Shown piece after piece: positions 22,716 to 34,390 of a DNA stretch of 60,000 bases. The DNA comes from Symsagittifera roscoffensis (lineage: Eukaryota; Xenacoelomorpha; Acoela; Convolutidae). The notes beneath the pieces are model-generated. The model searched no databases. It was given only the letters and a program-made list of their open reading frames with translations, and was not told the origin of the DNA. Location: assembly GCF_963678635.1 (NCBI RefSeq), contig NC_087066.1, positions 49,783,581-49,843,580 on the forward strand, read 5' to 3'. Position 1 is the stretch's first letter. Each line of letters begins with the position of its first letter. Made by a program: the position numbers and the translations under genes.

Positions 22716-24130
22716 TTGAAACTTTTGTTTGATAGAGTTGCGGCAACACTGTCGCGTAATATTTGTAGAAAACATTGGCCTCTTATCTCCTTTTGCAAGC
22801 AACAGTCCCATCCTTATTCAGATAAAAGCGTCCCTCCTTCTGCATATAGTACTGTCTCAAGATCCGGTAACTACCTTCCTAAATATCTCTTTCGTCTGGT
22901 GCCCCATTTTTGATCCACTGTTTCAAGCTACTTGTTATACGGTCATTTATCTGCGCTTTAACTAAGTTTATGACCGTAAGGTGACTATTCAGCTCATCGG
23001 GCTGATGTGCGTCATCTTTCATCTTAACACACCATATCTTTACCAATGGCCTTGTCTCCTGTTTAAATGGTTCTAGGTCAATTTTGACTGCTTCCTTCTG
23101 CAGTAATAGGCTCATTAAACGGTTTGACACCTCTTATCTCCAAAGCATCTGCCGCGTTGTCGAAGACTTTTTCACTGGGGATCAGGTAGCGATCACTATC
23201 GAGGTCTTGATGCACTTGCCTTTCCAGGTCTGTCTCTTGCTCGAGTCCCCACTGGCAATAAATGGATCGCCAGCTCTGATAATTCAGATCCAGTGCTCGA
23301 GTTCCTATCTGAGTACGTGTCAACCTTCGATTTCCCCAAGGTCGACAGATGAGTCTACCGTGGAGCATGTCTCCTTGGCAGATTCTGATGGGTATGATCT
23401 ACTCATCCATCTAAACTCCCCGGACAAAACTTTGTCCACCTGGAATTGTCCATCTTCTAATCCGCATCCTTCAGTGCCCGACTCCCAGGTAAACCTTCTT
23501 GCTCCAAATTTTTCGACTCGACTTCTATCAGTCCTTGATTGGGCGCCTCGGAAGTGACTGCTTTTCTGAGTCCCGATCTCGTGTTGCTTCTTCTTGTACG
23601 ATGTTCTCATTTCAACGTTTTGAGGAATTGAGGAAACTAGTTGCTGAACTAATAACCTACAATCACTTTCATTTTCCTTGTGCTGTCGTCTTGATTGTTT
23701 TAACCGTACTTTCTCATGGACCGTCAGCAATGCCATGGCCGCTGCTTATTCAGGATAATATCTGGTCACTTCTCTCTCTATTATTCCTCCCAGCATTCGA
23801 ATCACTTCTGGTGTGACCTGCACAGTTTCATCTAGCAATGAGAGGCTGTTTATGTTCTAACGAAAGAGTTCATGTTGAACCAGGTTTGAACATAGCAACA
23901 GATCCAAGGGCGCCGGGACCTTCTTGGATAAGATCTTAATCTCTACCGCTTTCTCCGATGGTAGTTCAGGATGTCTTGGTATAGGCTTTCCTGACTTATC
24001 CAGCCATCTCGTCAAGGGTAGTTCTTCGTGAGTCGTTTTGTTCAAGAACGTGAATTGTTCCCTGATTTCCGCCTGATTAGCCTGCTTCTAATTTAACCTT
24101 TCGCAAAATTCAGTTTTCTTGCTGAGGCTG
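22716..24130 (-). pseudogene. pol region between RNase H and integrase, first copy in map order
   Basis: Minus-strand frames 24045-23857 (LPLTRWLDKSGKP, typical of the region after RNase H), 23736-23320, 23368-23078 and 23130-22879 form a chain. The upstream end (about 24120-24080) reads KHQNVDSLSKK, like the end of RNase H in Ty3/gypsy pol. The chain is one copy of a 1472-base direct duplication with 24222-25602; differences are a few bases (for example a codon for Ala against Thr near 23374). The zinc-binding H2C2 part of the integrase should lie at the downstream end but only broken pieces are readable. Confidence 0.6.
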
Positions 24131-25602
24131 TCAACATTCTGGTGCTTGTTACGCATCCTGTGCTCGATTATCAGTAAGGTAGCCAGCCAACCTGACTATC
24201 CATCGGGTTGGCTGGCGTGACTATCGCGTAATATTTGTAGAAAACATTGGCCTCTTATCTCCTTTTGCAAGCAACAGTCCCATCCTTATTCAGATAAAAG
24301 CGTCCCTCCTTCTGCATATAGTACTGTCTCAAGATCCGGTAACTACCTTCCTAAATATCTCTTTCGTCTGGTGCCCCATTTTTGATCCACTGTTTCAAGC
24401 TACTTGTTATACGGTCATTTATCTGCGCTTTAACTAAATTTATGACCGTAAGGTGACTGTTCAGCTCATCGGGCTGATGTGCGTCATCTTTCATCTTAAC
24501 ACACCATATCTTTACCAGTGGCCTTGTCTCCTGTTTAAATGGTTCTAGGTCAATTTTGACTGCTTCCTTCTGCAGTAATAGGCTCATTAAACGGTTTGAC
24601 ACCTCTTATCTCCAAAGCATCTGCCGCGTTGTCGAAGACTTTTTCACTGGGGATCAGGTAGCGATCACTATCGAGGTCTTGATGCACTTGCCTTTCCAGG
24701 TCTGTCTCTTGCTCGAGTCCCCACTGGCAATAAATGGATCGCCAGCTCTGATAATTCAGATCCAGTGCTCGAGTTCCTATCTGAGTACGTGTCAACCTTC
24801 GATTTCCCCAAGGTCGACAGATGAGTCTACCGTGGAGCATGTCTCCTTGGTAGATTCTGATGGGTATGATCTACTCATCCATCTAAACTCCCCGGACAAA
24901 ACTTTGTCCACCTGGAATTGTCCATCTTCTAATCCGCATCCTTCAGTGCCCGACTCCCAGGTAAACCTTCTTGCTCCAAATTTTTCGACTCGACTTCTAT
25001 CAGTCCTTGATTGGGCGCCTCGGAAGTGACTGCTTTTCTGAGTCCCGATCTCGTGTTGCTTCTTCTTGTACGATGTTCTCATTTCAACGTTTTGAGGAAT
25101 TGAGGAAACTAGTTGCTGAACTAATAACCTACAATCACTTTCATTTTCCTTGTGCTGTCGTCTTGATTGTTTTAACCGTACTTTCTCATGGACCGTCAGC
25201 AATGCCATGGCCGCTGCTTATTCAGGATAATATCTGGTCACTTCTCTCTCTATTATTCCTCCCAGCATTCGAATCACTTCTGGTGTGACCTGCACAGTTT
25301 CATCTAGCAATGAGAGGCTGTTTATGTTCTAACGAAAGAGTTCATGTTGAACCAGGTTTGAACATAGCAACAGATCCAAGGGCGCCGGGACCTTCTTGGA
25401 TAAGATCTTAATCTCTACCGCTTTCTCCGATGGTAGTTCAGGATGTCTTGGTATAGGCTTTCCTGACTTATCCAGCCATCTTGTCAAGGGTAGTTCTTCG
25501 TGAGTCGTTTTGTTCAAGAACGTGAATTGTTCCCTGATTTCCGCCTGATTAGCCTGCTTCTAATTTAACCTTTCGCAAAATTCAGTTTTCTTGCTGAGGC
25601 TG
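22750..25602. repeat. ~1.4 kb direct tandem duplication (spacing 1472)
   Basis: 'cgcgtaatatttgtagaaaa' occurs at about 22753 and 24225, and the two copies run in parallel to 'ttctggtgcttgtt' at about 24150 and 25622. The copies differ at only a few positions, so the duplication is young. The junction between the copies holds an inverted repeat (24182-24216). Confidence 0.95.
24182..24216. repeat. Perfect 11-bp inverted repeat at a duplication junction
   Basis: gccagccaacc (24182-24192) is followed, after 13 bases, by its exact complement ggttggctggc (24206-24216). It lies precisely in the ~70 bases separating the two copies of the 1472-base duplication. No T-run follows in a way that suggests an RNA function. 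Confidence 0.85.
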
Positions 25603-25622
25603 TCAACATTCTGGTGCTTGTT
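24222..25622 (-). pseudogene. pol region between RNase H and integrase, second copy
   Basis: This is the second copy of the segment at 22750-24130. It carries frames 25517-25329, 25208-24792, 24840-24550 and 24602-24351 in the same order, with the same frameshifts. The shared frameshifts show that the reading frame was already broken when the segment was duplicated. On its upstream side (about 25622) it is joined to the second gag copy in place of RNase H. Confidence 0.6.
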
Positions 25623-25625
25623 TTT

Positions 25626-27400
25626 TCTTCGTAGCCAGCTCCTGCGGTTTTTAGTTGCTTCTTGCTTCCGCCTCGCTCATCAGGTGTGCCTTGCTGGCCC
25701 TATCGCCTGACAAAGCTACTCCTCTCATTTAAACCTCATGATCAATGTCAGACGCGTCTTCGCCTTTAAGATTTAAACCGATCGCTTTCATGCCCTGTTT
25801 TTATGTTGGGAATACCAATACATGATGTTCCGCGGAACTGCAGTTTGCATAAGAGCATATCCGGTCGATGTCATCCCTGTGCTTATACCAGTTATTACCT
25901 TGGTTTGCAGGTCCATTGTTAAGAATGCCATAATTCTTCTTTGCAATAACCTGATCTCATCAGAAGCTCCAGCAAAATATATTCCTTGGACTTCAGTCGC
26001 AGCTCTTCCGGTGTAAGTGCATTGGTTGAAAGAAGAGTATAATGCGTCGCTAACATTGCCCTGAGTTCATCGTTTTTCACACCATCAATGAACTTTGAAG
26101 CTACTGTCAAGTTCATCCTGCTGTTTGACTCGTCTGGTTGACTACGCCTTCTAAGCATGTCTAGGCCATCCATGAACTTGCCTGTGGTTTCATTTTCACG
26201 TTACCTTCGTTTCTCGAAGCGCATCGTCGCTTGGTTTCCTTGCACCCCCAAGAGCGAAAGCGATTTAACAGGATTTTGAAGATTTTCTCAGCAAAGTCCC
26301 TTTGGTATTGTTTTTTGACAATCAAGCAACGCAGGGCTACCCTTCCAAGTTGCTGGTGAGCGCACTGCATTCTTGTATTTCTGTCTAGTCTTCTTCCTCA
26401 AAATGCAGTTTCATGACTTCTATCCAGGTATCTACACAACCGTCAATCATCCTTATAACAATTAGGTTTCTTGAACACCCTTTTAGATTTCTCGCTGCGC
26501 TCATTGGTCCTGGACAACCTTGTGAAAAAAATCACCAAAGACCTGTTCAAGGGTTCGAACGCTGATTCTATTGCCGTTACGTCTCGTGATTATCCTGTTT
26601 GGTCGTTCATATCTGTTGTTTGAGGCTCTGAAACTTCCTTTATGTCCGAGTCTCTGGGCTGAGCTGTTCCCTGGTTCGAGTGGTTCCAGATTCTGGTATC
26701 ACCTCCTCCACTCGCATGTGCTTCTCGCGTAGGTTGTTCGAATGCCTTCGGAGATTGGCCTAATGCCACTAGAACCTCCTCTGATATTCGTGGGAATCCT
26801 CCTAGGCCGGTGACTCACAGTGGCGTTGCTGGATGAGTTCTCGAGTACTCTTGTGCTCTTGTGGACCCATAGGTCCTTCCTCTCTCTCGTTGAAGTTTAT
26901 TCTCGGCTCTCTGCTAGCCTCACTCGAAGGTCCTCCTCTATTCCTACATCCGCTCCTGTTTCCCAGGAGGTCATCCAATCTGTCCATTATGGTCTGAGTG
27001 CATCTTTCAACCATCACGTCTATCCTGGTATCGAGAATCCCAAGAGTCAGTTCTTGTTGACTCCGAAGTAGCTTCAGATCAACCCACAACCGTTTCTCTC
27101 TCTTTTCAGCTTCTTGCGTCATTCGAGACAAGTTTCTGGCCAAATGCTCATTTGTCCTTTTCTCTAAGCGTTTTTCATTTTTATTAACTTCCTGTCTATT
27201 GTGATTTATTTTCTCCCGCAGGCTATCACTCCCAACAAGAATTGTATCTTCTAGTTAACTCATTCTTAATAACATCTGTTCATTCTGCTCACCCATGCTA
27301 TCCGCAATCGTTGTCAAGGACTCTTCCACCGATGGAGTCACTAGTGGTGGCGTCACCTTAATCGTGCCGGGCAGTTTCAAAGGATTCTTCCCTTTGTTGC
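25626..27400 (-). pseudogene. Second gag copy, inserted within pol
   Basis: The minus strand reads, in order, a coiled-coil-like N-terminal piece (27143-26802: EKREKRLWVDLKLLRSQQEL), a Gly/Arg-rich linker, and the conserved capsid-side segment KFIDGVKNDELRAMLATHYT (26173-25919). A Cys/His-knuckle-like segment in broken form follows, then a C-terminal tail ending near 25626. From 25626 to about 26700 it matches the other gag copy at 29786-30860 (spacing about 4159). Its upstream edge is fused in frame to reverse transcriptase (27530-27255), and its downstream edge to the end of RNase H. Confidence 0.68.
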
Positions 27401-28330
27401 GCATCAGTTGCTGCATTGTGTAGACTTTGTCTGCGTATCCTTTTAAGAACTCTCGAAAAAAATTCGCGAATCCTAGGAAGCTCATCAGCTGGGTGTCCGC
27501 AGTTCCGCATCCAGATCCGACCTCATCCAATGCGTATCTACCACTCTTCCCAGTTACTTTATTGAAACCCTAAGGATCTCACATTTCGAGGAATTGCATT
27601 TCCAGCCAGTTCTCTTTATGCAGTCAAAGACTTCGTCAAGTTTGTCAATGTGGTCTCGAAAGGTGCGCGTCGCTATCAGTACGTCAGCCACATAGCACAA
27701 CACGAGTTTCCCATAAATCTTTGTTATAAAGGTCAAGTCCTGAGCCATCAGTCTTTGAAAGGTCGCCGTTGCAGTGCACAAGCCCCTTCTACTGGGACAA
27801 GCCTAATCTACATGCAAATCCGGTCTTTTCTCTATCCTTTTTTCGGAGGGAAACCTACCAGAAGGCGGAACCCAGGTCCAGTGTGGTGAAAACGTGTTAT
27901 CGCCAAGTTTCGAGAGGCTCTCGTCTATGCGTGGCTTTCGGTAAGCGTCCTTTATGGTCACCGTGCTCAGGTAGCGAAATTCGTAGCAGAGCTTTAGCTG
28001 TACTCTTTTCTTTTTGGCCATGACAACCTCACATGCCCAAGGTGACTTCGAGGGTTCTATCAAGTAGTATTTAAGCTGCATTCCACTTTTAGCTCGCTAC
28101 GCCTCCAATTTATGAGGTGTCATGCGCCTCGCTCCCTCCCTATGCGCCTTCTTCTAGTTCGATCTCGTGTTTGACGAAATTACAACAACCAATATCCGCC
28201 TTATGTTTAGAAAAAAGTCTGCGTTCCTATTTAAAACCTGCCCTTAGCAACTCAAATTCTCCCTCCCCCAACCTAACTCCTAAACGCTCTAATTCCGGCA
28301 AAAATGGTTTGTTAGACTCTAATTGATAAG
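27255..28330 (-). pseudogene. Ty3/gypsy-class reverse transcriptase, catalytic Asp lost
   Basis: From about 28300 the minus strand gives a pre-RT segment (SKHKADIGCCNFV), then 28081-27803 with LIEPSKSPWACEVVMAKKK, FRYLSTVTIKDAYRKPRIDE and LSKLGD. After a frameshift it continues TTLDLGSAFW, then 27781-27554 with ATATFQRLMAQDL and YVADVLIAT, where the usual YxDD has its first Asp replaced by Ala. The connection segment TQLMSFLGFANFFREF follows in 27530-27255. The enzyme would copy element RNA to cDNA. Order and motifs are diagnostic of Ty3/gypsy. Downstream, RNase H proper is missing, because gag sequence follows. Confidence 0.85.
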
Positions 28331-28860
28331 GCGAGAGGCATCCGGATAATTCGAGCAGCTCGCTAAGCCGTCATCTGTTTCAGATCTCATTGAAAATGTT
28401 TTATTTAAAGACTTCAATTCATTAATCTCTTTCAATAAAATCTTCATTTTCGTGAGTTGGACAGTCCTCTCGTCGATGCTTTAGGTTCGGCGTTTCTTAT
28501 TAGTCCGTCCTCACTAGCAAAGCGTAGCCAAGTTTCTTTCCATACTGGATTGAAACCGTTGTGTCCAGTGTGTTCAATAAAACACTCGCACACATCCCGT
28601 TTGGTTAAGCCGAAACCTCCGGCCTAAAACTACTGAACTTTGACTTTCGGGGTTCGGTACCGGGAAAGCCTGCTTACTATCACTCAATGCGTTCAAATTT
28701 CATCCCAAAAACTGCTACGACTGCCTGCCTGCTATAACCTTACTTTTCTGTCTAAAAAAATGGTATCTTATTCTCATCAGTAATTATCCTATCTACTGGT
28801 CGATAACATACTCTCTGTCTGGCTTTCAAATCCTTATCAGTCCATTATTGTGGTTGATCA
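28331..28860 (-). other. Decayed pol linker between protease side and RT, little readable
   Basis: About 530 bases lie between the protease-side remnant and the RT. All frames have frequent stops and no motif is readable with confidence. By position it should be the protease-to-RT junction of the retroelement. Confidence 0.35.
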
Positions 28861-29652
28861 TCACGTAAAAATTCCTGACAAAGTCACCCCAGGATCCGAA
28901 TCATCAGGTTCTCCACTACGAGAAAACTCATCCATAGGTTCTGTCCTCACATTGGGATTTGGAAGACTGTTATAGGAGATCTCCCGGCCACGTAGATGGT
29001 TCCGCGGTTGGCGGTTGCCAATCTCAAGTTCGTCGGTATCAGATCCTTCCTGATGAGTCACATCCTTTCCTATGTCTTTTCCCTGTCTAGGAGCTATATT
29101 CTTTTCATTGGTGTCTAGCAGATGTGCAGTCACATCTGCTTCGTATCCAATGTGTAACCGTATCTTGTTCCATCATGGCATCTCTACCAATTCTACGGAC
29201 CTTCAGCTCTTCTCGACCCAAATATATCTGTCCTATTTGGTCATTGTCTGTCGTGACGTGGTTTTGGTATAAATAATAACACCATCCACGTTCAGCATCA
29301 CTTGATATGGTAACTACACGTAACGTCCGTGGAGTTTCCTTTTTCGAGTGCCACCCGTTGTTAATAAGGCTCGCTCAGCCCTCGATTCAGTGAGTGGCTC
29401 TGTTTTTCTCAGATAATCTGCTTAAATGTCCAGATGCATCATGGTGAACTCCGAAGGTTCACTCAGATTCCTCATTAACCGATGCCCTGCCACCGAGACT
29501 ATCGACTCTATCCTGCTGTCTTGTGGCACCATCCCGAATGTCTGCAGCTTCATTCTCAAACTTCTCGGTGCCTTCGTTTCTTCCACTTCAGATGCTTCAA
29601 ATGCATTGACTGGACCCTGAGTCCCTCGTTCTCCAGTTGACCTTTTGTTCAT
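28861..29652 (-). pseudogene. Protease-side region of the retroelement
   Basis: Frame 29652-29422 (ESIVSVAGHRLMRNLSEPSE) leads through broken frames (LLTTGGTRKRK, then QVMLNVDGVIIYT) to 29133-28861, which starts MTAHLLDTNEKNIAP. In this family the segment lies between gag and RT, and an aspartic protease follows. No D-S/T-G active-site triplet is visible; the sequence after LLDTNEKN is low-complexity and acidic. So the protease active site seems deleted or decayed. The assignment is by position and by the hydrophobic strands. Confidence 0.45.
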
Positions 29653-31158
29653 TTTCCCTTGTCGCCAACTGCTGTTGAACTCTATTCAGGGCATCTCCTG
29701 CTGCTGCATTATAGTTAATCTTAAAGTCTTCAGCTGCGGTTTCAGGTTCTGGTCCACTCGTTTCTTCTAGCACGGCTTGCATTTTCTTCGTAGCCAGCTC
29801 CTGCGGTTTTTAGTTGCTTCTTGCTTCCGCCTCGCTCATCAGGTGTGCTTTTCTGGCCCTATCGCCTGACAAAGCTAATCCTCTAATTAAAACCTCATGA
29901 TCGATGTCAGACGCGTCTTCGCCTTTAAGATTTAAACCGATCACTTTCATGCCCTATTTTTATGTTGGGAATGCCAATACATGATGTTCAGCGGAACTGC
30001 AGTTTGCATAAGAGCATATCCTGTCGATGTCATCCCTGTGCTTATACCAGTTATTCCCTTGGTTTGCAGGTCCATTGTTAAGAATGCCATAATTCTTTTT
30101 TGCAATAACCTGATCTCATCAGAAGCTCCAGCAATATACATTCCTTGGACTTCAGTCGCAGCTCTTCCAGTGTAGGTGCATTGGTTGAAAGAGGAGTATA
30201 GTGCGTCGCTAACATTGCCCTGAGTTCATCGTTTTTCACACCATCAATGAACTTTGAAGCTACTGTCAAGTTCATCCTGCTGTTTGACTCGTCTGGTTGA
30301 CTACGCCTTCTAGGTATGTCTAGGCCATGCAAGAACTTGCCTGTGGTTTCATTTTCACGTTACCTTCGTTTCTCGAAGCGCATCGTCGCTTGGTTTCCTT
30401 GCACCCCCAAGAGCGAAAGCGATTCAACAGGATTTTGAAGATTTTCTCAGCAAGGTCCCTTTGGTATTGTTTTTAGACAATCAAGCAACGCAGGGCTACC
30501 CTTCCAAGTTGCTGGTGAGCGCACTGCATTCTTATATTTTTGTCTAGTCTTCTTCCTCAAAATGCAGTTTTATGACTTCTATCCAGGTATCTACACAACC
30601 GTCAATCATCCTTATAACAATTCGGTTTCTTGAACACCCTTTTAGATTTCTCGCTGCGCTCCTTGGTCCTAGACAACCTTGTGAAAAAAATCACCAAAGA
30701 CCTGTTCAAGGGTTGGAACGCTGATTCTATTGCCGTTACGTCCCGTGATTATCCTGTTTGGTCGTTCATATCTGTTGTTTGAGGCTCTGAAACTTCCTTC
30801 ATGTCCGAGTCTCTGGGCTGAGCTGTTCCCTGGTTCGAGTGGTTCCAGTTTCTGGTATCACCTCTTCCACTCGCATGTGCTTCTCGCGTAGGTTGTTCGT
30901 TCGAGGTTGGCCTAGTGCACTAGAGCCTCCTCTAATATTATTGGGAATCCTAGGCCGGTGACTCCCAGTAGGTGCGCCTCCTACTGCCCGGTTTTCAAGC
31001 CCAATTTTCATCAAGAGCGGGGTTCGGATGGATATGTACTTCAAACATTGCCCTTTCGTCTTCTGAGGTCTTTTGACTGGTTGTTTCAACCAGTCCGCCA
31101 AAAACTTTTTTCCTTGTCTTGTCTTCTTGTTTCTTTCCACAAAAGGGTCAATTATTAA
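29597..31158 (-). pseudogene. First gag copy of the retroelement
   Basis: The minus strand carries 31140-30799 (basic N-terminal piece, Arg/Pro/Gly-rich towards its end), 30332-30078 (KFIDGVKNDELRAMLATHY and LKSKECILLELLMRSG), a broken nucleic-acid-binding part (YANCSSAEHHV, the shape of a CCHC knuckle with Cys residues changed), KQGMKVIGLNLKGEDASD, and a tail in 29782-29597 (GPEPETAAEDFKINYNAAAG). Gag packages the element RNA in virus-like particles. From 29786 to about 30860 it is duplicated at 25626-26700. Its 5' end, near 31158, borders unrelated repeats, so the 5' LTR is not recognised. Confidence 0.68.
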
Positions 31159-31159
31159 T

Positions 31160-34100
31160 TTCCTTTGTTTTTCGGTAACAATTTTCTAGAGCTATCACTT
31201 AGCTTAGGTATCCTTACACTTTTCTAAACTCATGCTAATCTAAGGATGTCTTTTGTTCACTCACTCGATTTAATTTAGCTAGACCTACTATAACTCTCAA
31301 GGCAACCGCTCTTCCAAAAGACAGTTTTGAATTCTAATCCAAATAAATCAGGGTCGAATTGGGTTTTCGGTTTGATCTAGCGTTGGTAATCTCTGGGCTT
31401 AGACTGTTCTGATTTCACTGGGGTCTTTTCAGTTTGTACTTGAAGGCAAGTTACCAGTGCAGTCACTGGTTTCCTATCTTTATTGATCTGCCTATCTGTC
31501 CTATAATCGTAGCACTATTCACTAAATGTATTGTTTTTGTTTACTTTCCTTGAAAAAAATTCTTAGAACCCTCCGAATCGGTATTTGGAGACCCTTCCGA
31601 AATGACAAAACAGGCTTGAACAATTGTTCTTATTGATCAATTTCCCTTTCACTTCGGCCTTTCAATTAGCCTATATCCGATTTGACCGTCGTTTTCTAGG
31701 TTCCCTAACCCTTCTTTCTTGTCGAGAACAACATAAAATTAACTCATTCGACCTTCATTACCTCTTGGTAGGGGTACATGGGCTTTAAAAAAAAATTTCA
31801 AATCGTGAAGGGTCTACCTTCAAAAACCGGTGGTTTTGTTAAAAACATTAAAAAAAGGTTCTGTGCATAATTTTTCAAAAAACAATCAGCTTAAGTTTAA
31901 AGCTACTTAATTCTTGTTCTAACGGTACCAAGAAGACTGCATTTGTCCAGTTGTTCCTGATTTATCAGGTAAAACGTTTTTTATGCAAACTCAAAAACTT
32001 TCAGACTTAAAATTCTTCCTAAATTTTTCTGAAATTCTTGTCTTATTCACCTAAAATTTATTGATCCGAGCTCAGAGCGCCTATACGCTTCTAGTTCAAC
32101 GCAAAAAAAAACGATATTAAACGGTTCAGTTGAAAATTTTGTCAAAAACAAGGCTACTTGGACCACTCCGGCTTGGTTATTTCACTTAATCAAACTCGTT
32201 AAACTCGAAGTCACTGAGGCCAGGAAAGTTGTTGGCGAACGAGTAATAAAACTTGTCGATGCAGTAGTGTATGTTGTCCAAACAACATTTTTTTGCACCA
32301 AATAAAATATAAAATTGTTTGAAAAGTTTTCTTATTTTGCGGCGTTTCGTTTTTTAAAAATCACGAAAATTCAGATGTCAGTACACAATTAGTTCCATCC
32401 ACGTCCAAACTAAATTCAACCGGATCCTTCAGGTATATTTTTCCAAATTACGATGTAACTCACCAATTTAGCGCTTTTTCCATTTCAAAAAATATCGATA
32501 TCTCAAAAACGCGATTACGGACTGTTTACGTTCTTCTTTACAGAAAAACATTGAAAAAAAGTAGTACTAATAGTATTAAACTCCTCCGATTCCGTTCAAT
32601 ATCCGAATTAAGGTGCTTAACTCGGAAGTTTGGGACCCGGCGGAGGGTCACTACAGTGCAGTCAGTGTCGAGCACACCACATATTGATATCGTTTTTTTC
32701 GTACCAAAAAGGATACAAAATTTACCAACGATTACCTTGAAACAATTGATTTTTGTTTTCCTTGAGACCCTTCCTGCTGCTCCTTGCACTGCTTACCGGA
32801 TCAGTCTTCCGCTCTATTCCCGCGACCCTTCCGGATTGAGCGCAAATTAGCAATATTGTGCTTAGAAACTCAAACAACTTAGAAAGAGGCCTTAATTTTG
32901 ATCGTAACGACCCTGTTTGATATAAATGCATCTAAAAAAAATTTATCTAACAACAGCAAATGGGAGGGTCGGATCACAGCTCTTCAGGGGGGATGATTTT
33001 TACTGATTTTTTTAAAAATGTTTTTTGGCTTTTTCTCAGGTACAATTCTACTTTTTGTTTTGGTTTCTTGTATATCGTTTTAAAAAAGTTGTAGTCAAAT
33101 ACCGCTCAGGAACGACGGGACGACCGATCCCCTCGACTTCACGATACGTTTTTTTTGGTCTTAACTAGGTTAAAAAGCTAAATCAGGCTTTTCCCTCCCG
33201 GCTACTAGATAAGGGCCTAGCTTAGAGCATCCGCTCGGCACAGAGTGCTTGGTTAATGGGTCTGCCCATCATCATGTTAAAAAAATAACACACAAGACCG
33301 CCATTAAAAAAATATGTAACATTAGCCCGGAAGTACATACTGAAGGAAAATAAAGCTTGGTTTTAAAACGACTGCCTAGCGCCTAAAAACAGCTTCACAT
33401 GCTTTTAACCGTCTCTACCCAAGCCAGTTCAATGTGTGGTCCATCATTATCGGGTCGACAGAGTTGTAACATCTTAAAGGCTATGGGCCAGACCGGGCAA
33501 ATTAACATAGTTACTTGCAAAAATAGTGAACTCATGGCTGGGTCTCAGTATCCGCAGACTACGAGGTCACTCTGAAAAACAGGGCTATTACTGTTATTTT
33601 TGTTCAGTAGATAAAATCATCATATCCATCGGATATTGATCAAGCCTTTCCCACAACTTCTAGCTTCTCATGTTCTGAAAAATGAATTAGATGTTAAATA
33701 AATTCAGCTCAAGGCATTTTGGGAAGCTAAAAGTTGTTAAAATTAAGTATTTACTGCCTTTCCCAACTGCTCCAAATAACAATACGTTGCTGACTTGCAT
33801 TTCAAGCCATTCTGGTCGAATGTCAAAAAAGTTAGGATGTCTTTTAACCTATTTGTTGCGAAAAAAAATTTATGAAGTAAAAGTGTTATGTTCAATGTTT
33901 GTGCCTGCTTGTCGAGCGCCCTTTGAGGGATTTTGGAGAAGGTCTGTCAAGTAGGTACTCTGTCTGGAGGAAGGAGTTCCTGCCTGGGGAGTCTGGTTGC
34001 GCGCCGCTGGAGCTTCTGAGCTTGGTTGAGATTGTTCTTTATATGCGAGTTTAAGAGATTTTATAGTTTTCTTTAAATTGATTTTGTAATTTTTTTTTCA

Positions 34101-34390
34101 TTCATAAAATGCAACCTTGTGATTATAGTAGTTGTCCCCTTGTGTCCACTCCATTTCTATTTGTAAGCCTTATGCCGCGCCGTTATGATGAGGAAAAACA
34201 ACGAACAGTGTACAAGCGAAGAGTGATTAAAACCCTACTGATTTCTATTTTGCTATAACATATAAGCCTTAGCGGCTCTAAGAAGATCCGATGGTTTCAA
34301 CATCCTATGTGTCTCAAAATGAAATCCTTCAAAATTTTTCAATTGGTTATCAATTAGCTTTAGAAAATTATGTAAATACGGCCATTTCTA
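31160..34390. repeat. AT-rich, repeated noncoding and decayed retroelement remnants
   Basis: Segments here recur in the 34.8-37.5 kb region: 31275-31870 matches 36005-36590 and, in part, 37390-37540. 31870-32310 matches 34810-35220 and 36610-36880. Between 32310 and 34390 I find no gene; a few frames of 80-100 codons (32551-32850, 33691-33954) show no convincing protein character. Tracts of A and T are common. A short palindrome, ccagtg-cagt-cactgg, occurs near 31457 and again near 36168. Confidence 0.6.

Noticed and set aside
23084-23557. 157-codon plus-strand frame, duplicated at 24556-25029
   Set aside because: Antisense to pol reading frames that continue the RT-integrase order on the minus strand.
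32551-32850. 99-codon plus-strand frame in the AT-rich region
   Set aside because: No homologous copy, no domain, and a similar-sized frame on the opposite strand; expected by chance.
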